Both the position numbers and the translations under genes were made by a program. The notes beneath the pieces were generated by a model. The model did not search any database, had not been told where the DNA came from, and saw only the letters and a program-made list of their open reading frames with translations. A stretch of DNA of 64,000 nt from Branchinecta lynchi. Taxonomy: Eukaryota; Arthropoda; Branchiopoda; Anostraca; Branchinectidae. The stretch lies in contig JAKZAP010000009.1 of the NCBI GenBank assembly GCA_023053575.1, forward strand, positions 19,945,869 to 20,009,868, in the 5' to 3' direction. Shown piece after piece: positions 63,646 through 64,000 of the stretch. Numbering within the stretch: position 1 is the first letter of the stretch; each line of letters starts with the position of its first letter.

Positions 63646-63871
63646 GCAAAAATCACAATCTGGAGAAGAAAATTGGTGCCATTTATATAATACACTTGTA
63701 CACTTACAGCATGACCGGTCCTAATTCTAAAAACACAAACAGCTATTACCCGGACTGGGTGAATCAAATCCGGGGGGGGGGGTGAACTTGTCGTTTTAAC
63801 ACCCATCAACCTTCCAGTCTGTTAGCGAGCAACCTAACGAACTTTCTTGAAGCTATTCTATATCAAACTCT

Positions 63872-64000
63872 GTCCTATTTGACGGTGCAAAACGGATAAG
63901 TCAGCTACATTTTATTAGAGCTATATTTCGGACCTTCTTGGCAAAGGTCCTCTTCAGGCTCAAGCCGCTCAAGCTGGAAAATGAACTTGTGGGAAAACCA
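63872..64000. mobile_element. MITE family A, cut by the window end
   Basis: TATTTGACGGTGCAAAACGG through CAGGCTCAAGCCGCTCAAGC. The remainder lies outside the window. Confidence 0.75.

Overview
The window is animal (metazoan) nuclear DNA: spliced coding exons with GT-AG introns, non-LTR retrotransposons, many non-autonomous DNA transposons and several satellites. I cannot fix the species from sequence alone; an invertebrate with a repeat-rich, AT-rich genome fits best.

One host gene dominates. On the minus strand, 11 coding exons between 49485 and 13359 join in phase into a complete 746-codon reading frame (2241 nt with stop). It is an orthologue of SGSM3 (small G protein signalling modulator 3; RUTBC3/CIP85/MAP), with N-terminal TBC, central SH3 and C-terminal RUN domains. 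Human SGSM3 is about 750 residues with the same order. The TBC arginine finger (IEKDLLR) and glutamine finger (YCQ) are both present. The introns, 1.5 to 8.1 kb, consist largely of repeats.

Layout: 0.9-6.25 kb holds a plus-strand LINE with ORF1 and ORF2 (APE-type endonuclease and reverse transcriptase). Its ORF1 is split by a 1.3 kb foldback element with a perfect 9-bp target duplication. 6.3-13.3 kb holds MITEs, a TTAA-flanked element and a LINE fragment. 13.4-49.5 kb is SGSM3. Its introns carry a 229-bp tandem array of tRNA-Thr-like units (intron 6), a 19-bp satellite (intron 4), a 238-bp satellite next to exon 1 (intron 1), nested members of one MITE family (intron 2), hAT-like and TTAA-type elements, and LINE 3' ends. 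49.5-64 kb, upstream of SGSM3, contains only repeats: foldbacks (including a second copy of the 1.25 kb family with its own 9-bp duplication), short satellites, G/C homopolymer tracts and a hAT-like element.

The most unusual observation is that at four SGSM3 intron-exon boundaries (exons 3, 5, 6 and 7) a local duplication has copied the splice site, leaving decoy acceptors or a decoy donor in the introns. At exon 7 the duplicated unit also contains a tRNA-Thr-like gene with its own terminator and was amplified to five units.
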